A stretch of 21,626 nt of DNA from JAVKFF01 sp040226215 (lineage in GTDB: Bacteria > Pseudomonadota > Alphaproteobacteria > DSM-16000 > Inquilinaceae). Positions 21,228 to 21,626 of this stretch are shown here, one piece after another. How positions within the stretch are numbered: the first letter of the stretch is position 1; the number at the start of each line of letters is the position of its first letter. The notes below the pieces were generated by a model. That model was not told the origin of the DNA. It was given only the letters and a program-made list of their open reading frames with translations, and ran no database searches. The DNA lies in the NCBI GenBank assembly GCA_040226215.1, contig JAVKFF010000214.1:1-21626 (forward strand), in the 5' to 3' direction. The position numbers and the translations under genes were made by a program.

Positions 21228-21261
21228 ATTATGCTGCGCGCCGACCATGCCAGTCAATGGT
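21228..21261 (-). promoter_or_regulatory. Sigma-70 promoter and possible operator of the esterase gene
   Basis: On the minus strand TTGACT (21257-21252), an 18-nt spacer and CATAAT (21233-21228) form the best housekeeping-type promoter in the window, about 65 nt before the esterase ATG. A dyad, ACCAT (21244-21248) and ATGGT (21257-21261), brackets the -35 and could bind a regulator. No regulator gene is adjacent. Confidence 0.6.
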
Positions 21262-21334
21262 GGCATGTGAAATAACGCATCATTCGGTCAGCGCCGTTGC
21301 CGGGATATCCGTGCGGTTAAGCCCGGCGCCGGGC

Positions 21335-21382
21335 TCATCGTCCGCATCCCGGCTCTCCGCTTCGCTGCGGCCGGGACGACAG
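21335..21382 (+). repeat. Degenerate palindromic repeat, family B
   Basis: CCCGGC (21348-21353) and GCCGGG (21370-21375) form a stem around TCTCCGCTTCGCTGCG, and the unit ends GGGACGAC. It resembles the right half of the complete element at 21409-21540 (GGCTCTCC, a GC-rich loop, GGCCGG, ACGAC), so it is probably a diverged or truncated copy. Confidence 0.65.
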
Positions 21383-21408
21383 GGTTGGGTTATTGATCAA
21401 TAAAAGCA

Positions 21409-21540
21409 CCGTCGTTCCGCACGGAGGCGACAGCCGGAGATGCGGAACCCCGAGCCCGTCTCACCGTCGCGACACCCGGGCCGCGCCACAGCCCGGCCCC
21501 TCGAGGTTCCGGCTCTCCCTGCGGTCGGCCGGAACGACGG
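21409..21540 (+). repeat. Complete family B element with 11-bp terminal inverted repeats
   Basis: The 132-bp unit starts CCGTCGTTCCG (21409-21419) and ends CGGAACGACGG (21530-21540), perfect inverted termini. The left half also contains TTCCGCA and TGCGGAA as an inner palindrome (21415-21421 and 21441-21447), and the right half contains GGTTCCGGC and GGCCGGAAC arms. It has no coding capacity and looks like a REP doublet or a MITE-like element. Confidence 0.8.
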
Positions 21541-21567
21541 GGAGGGTTTGGGTGCGAAAACAACTCC

Positions 21568-21626
21568 CGTCGTTCCGCACGAAGGCGACAGCCGGAGATG
21601 CGGAACCCCGCGCCCGTCTTCGACGC
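21568..21626 (+). repeat. Family B element, left part, cut by the window end
   Basis: CGTCGTTCCGCAC followed by GAAGGCGACAGCCGGAGATG and CGGAACCCCG repeats the left half of the element at 21409 almost exactly (one difference in the first 40 bases or so), in the same orientation and 159 nt further on. The right half should lie beyond the window. Confidence 0.82.

Larger units (their letters stand above)
21164..21626. other. Non-coding end of the window with promoter and repeats
   Basis: These 463 nt hold the esterase leader and promoter (21164-21261), a short stretch in which I see nothing, and then a cluster of palindromic repeats from about 21323 to the end. No open frame here looks like a gene. 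Confidence 0.65.

Overview
The window is high-GC DNA with dense genes on both strands. The gene content points to an alphaproteobacterium, most likely in or near Rhodospirillales. The main pointers are a ChvI/ChvG-type two-component pair, an RpoH-family sigma factor, a SUV3-like helicase followed by an S4 protein, a 7-iron ferredoxin and CarD, and a degenerate metallophosphoesterase of a kind I associate with Rhodospirillales. Family-level placement is inference. I see no phage, transposase, CRISPR array, rRNA or tRNA.

Layout. 93-1970 (-): htpG (Hsp90), preceded by a good candidate heat-shock promoter. 2162-2400: two copies of a palindromic repeat. 2406-4094 and 4320-5888 (both -): two exported proteins of unknown function with the same overall plan. 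6142-9703 (+): SUV3-like RNA helicase, an overlapping S4 RNA-binding gene, and a TerB-like protein. 9820-11115 (+): fdxA and carD, separated by about 450 nt of hairpin-rich non-coding DNA. 11462-12310 (+): a lone short-chain dehydrogenase between two terminators. 12599-13480 (+): a metallophosphoesterase-fold protein that lacks most metal ligands. 13768-14652 (+): an RpoH-type sigma factor. 14684-15523 (-): an exported SNase-like protein with an altered active site. 15740-16705 (+): proline iminopeptidase. 16913-19526 (+): chvI and chvG. 19595-21163 (-): an exported tannase/feruloyl-esterase-family enzyme. 21323-21626: a cluster of palindromic repeats running off the window end.

How the parts connect. 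Envelope and protein stress is a plausible shared theme: htpG with an RpoH-like promoter, rpoH itself with a possible ECF-sigma promoter (TGATCC, 18 nt, TAGACA), and chvI/chvG, which in relatives senses acid or envelope stress. The helicase, S4, TerB, fdxA and carD genes form a co-oriented block; the adjacency of helicase, S4, ferredoxin and CarD matches what I recall from other alphaproteobacteria. The HPr kinase/PTS genes that often follow chvG in this class are absent; an oppositely oriented esterase is there instead.

I did not find a convincing entirely new multi-gene system. The observations most worth checking are the possible ECF-sigma promoter of rpoH, the pseudo-phosphatase, the SNase-like protein lacking two key acidic positions, the structured region ahead of carD, the twin exported proteins, and the hairpin abutting the chvG start codon. 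All coordinates, counts and pairings were made by eye.
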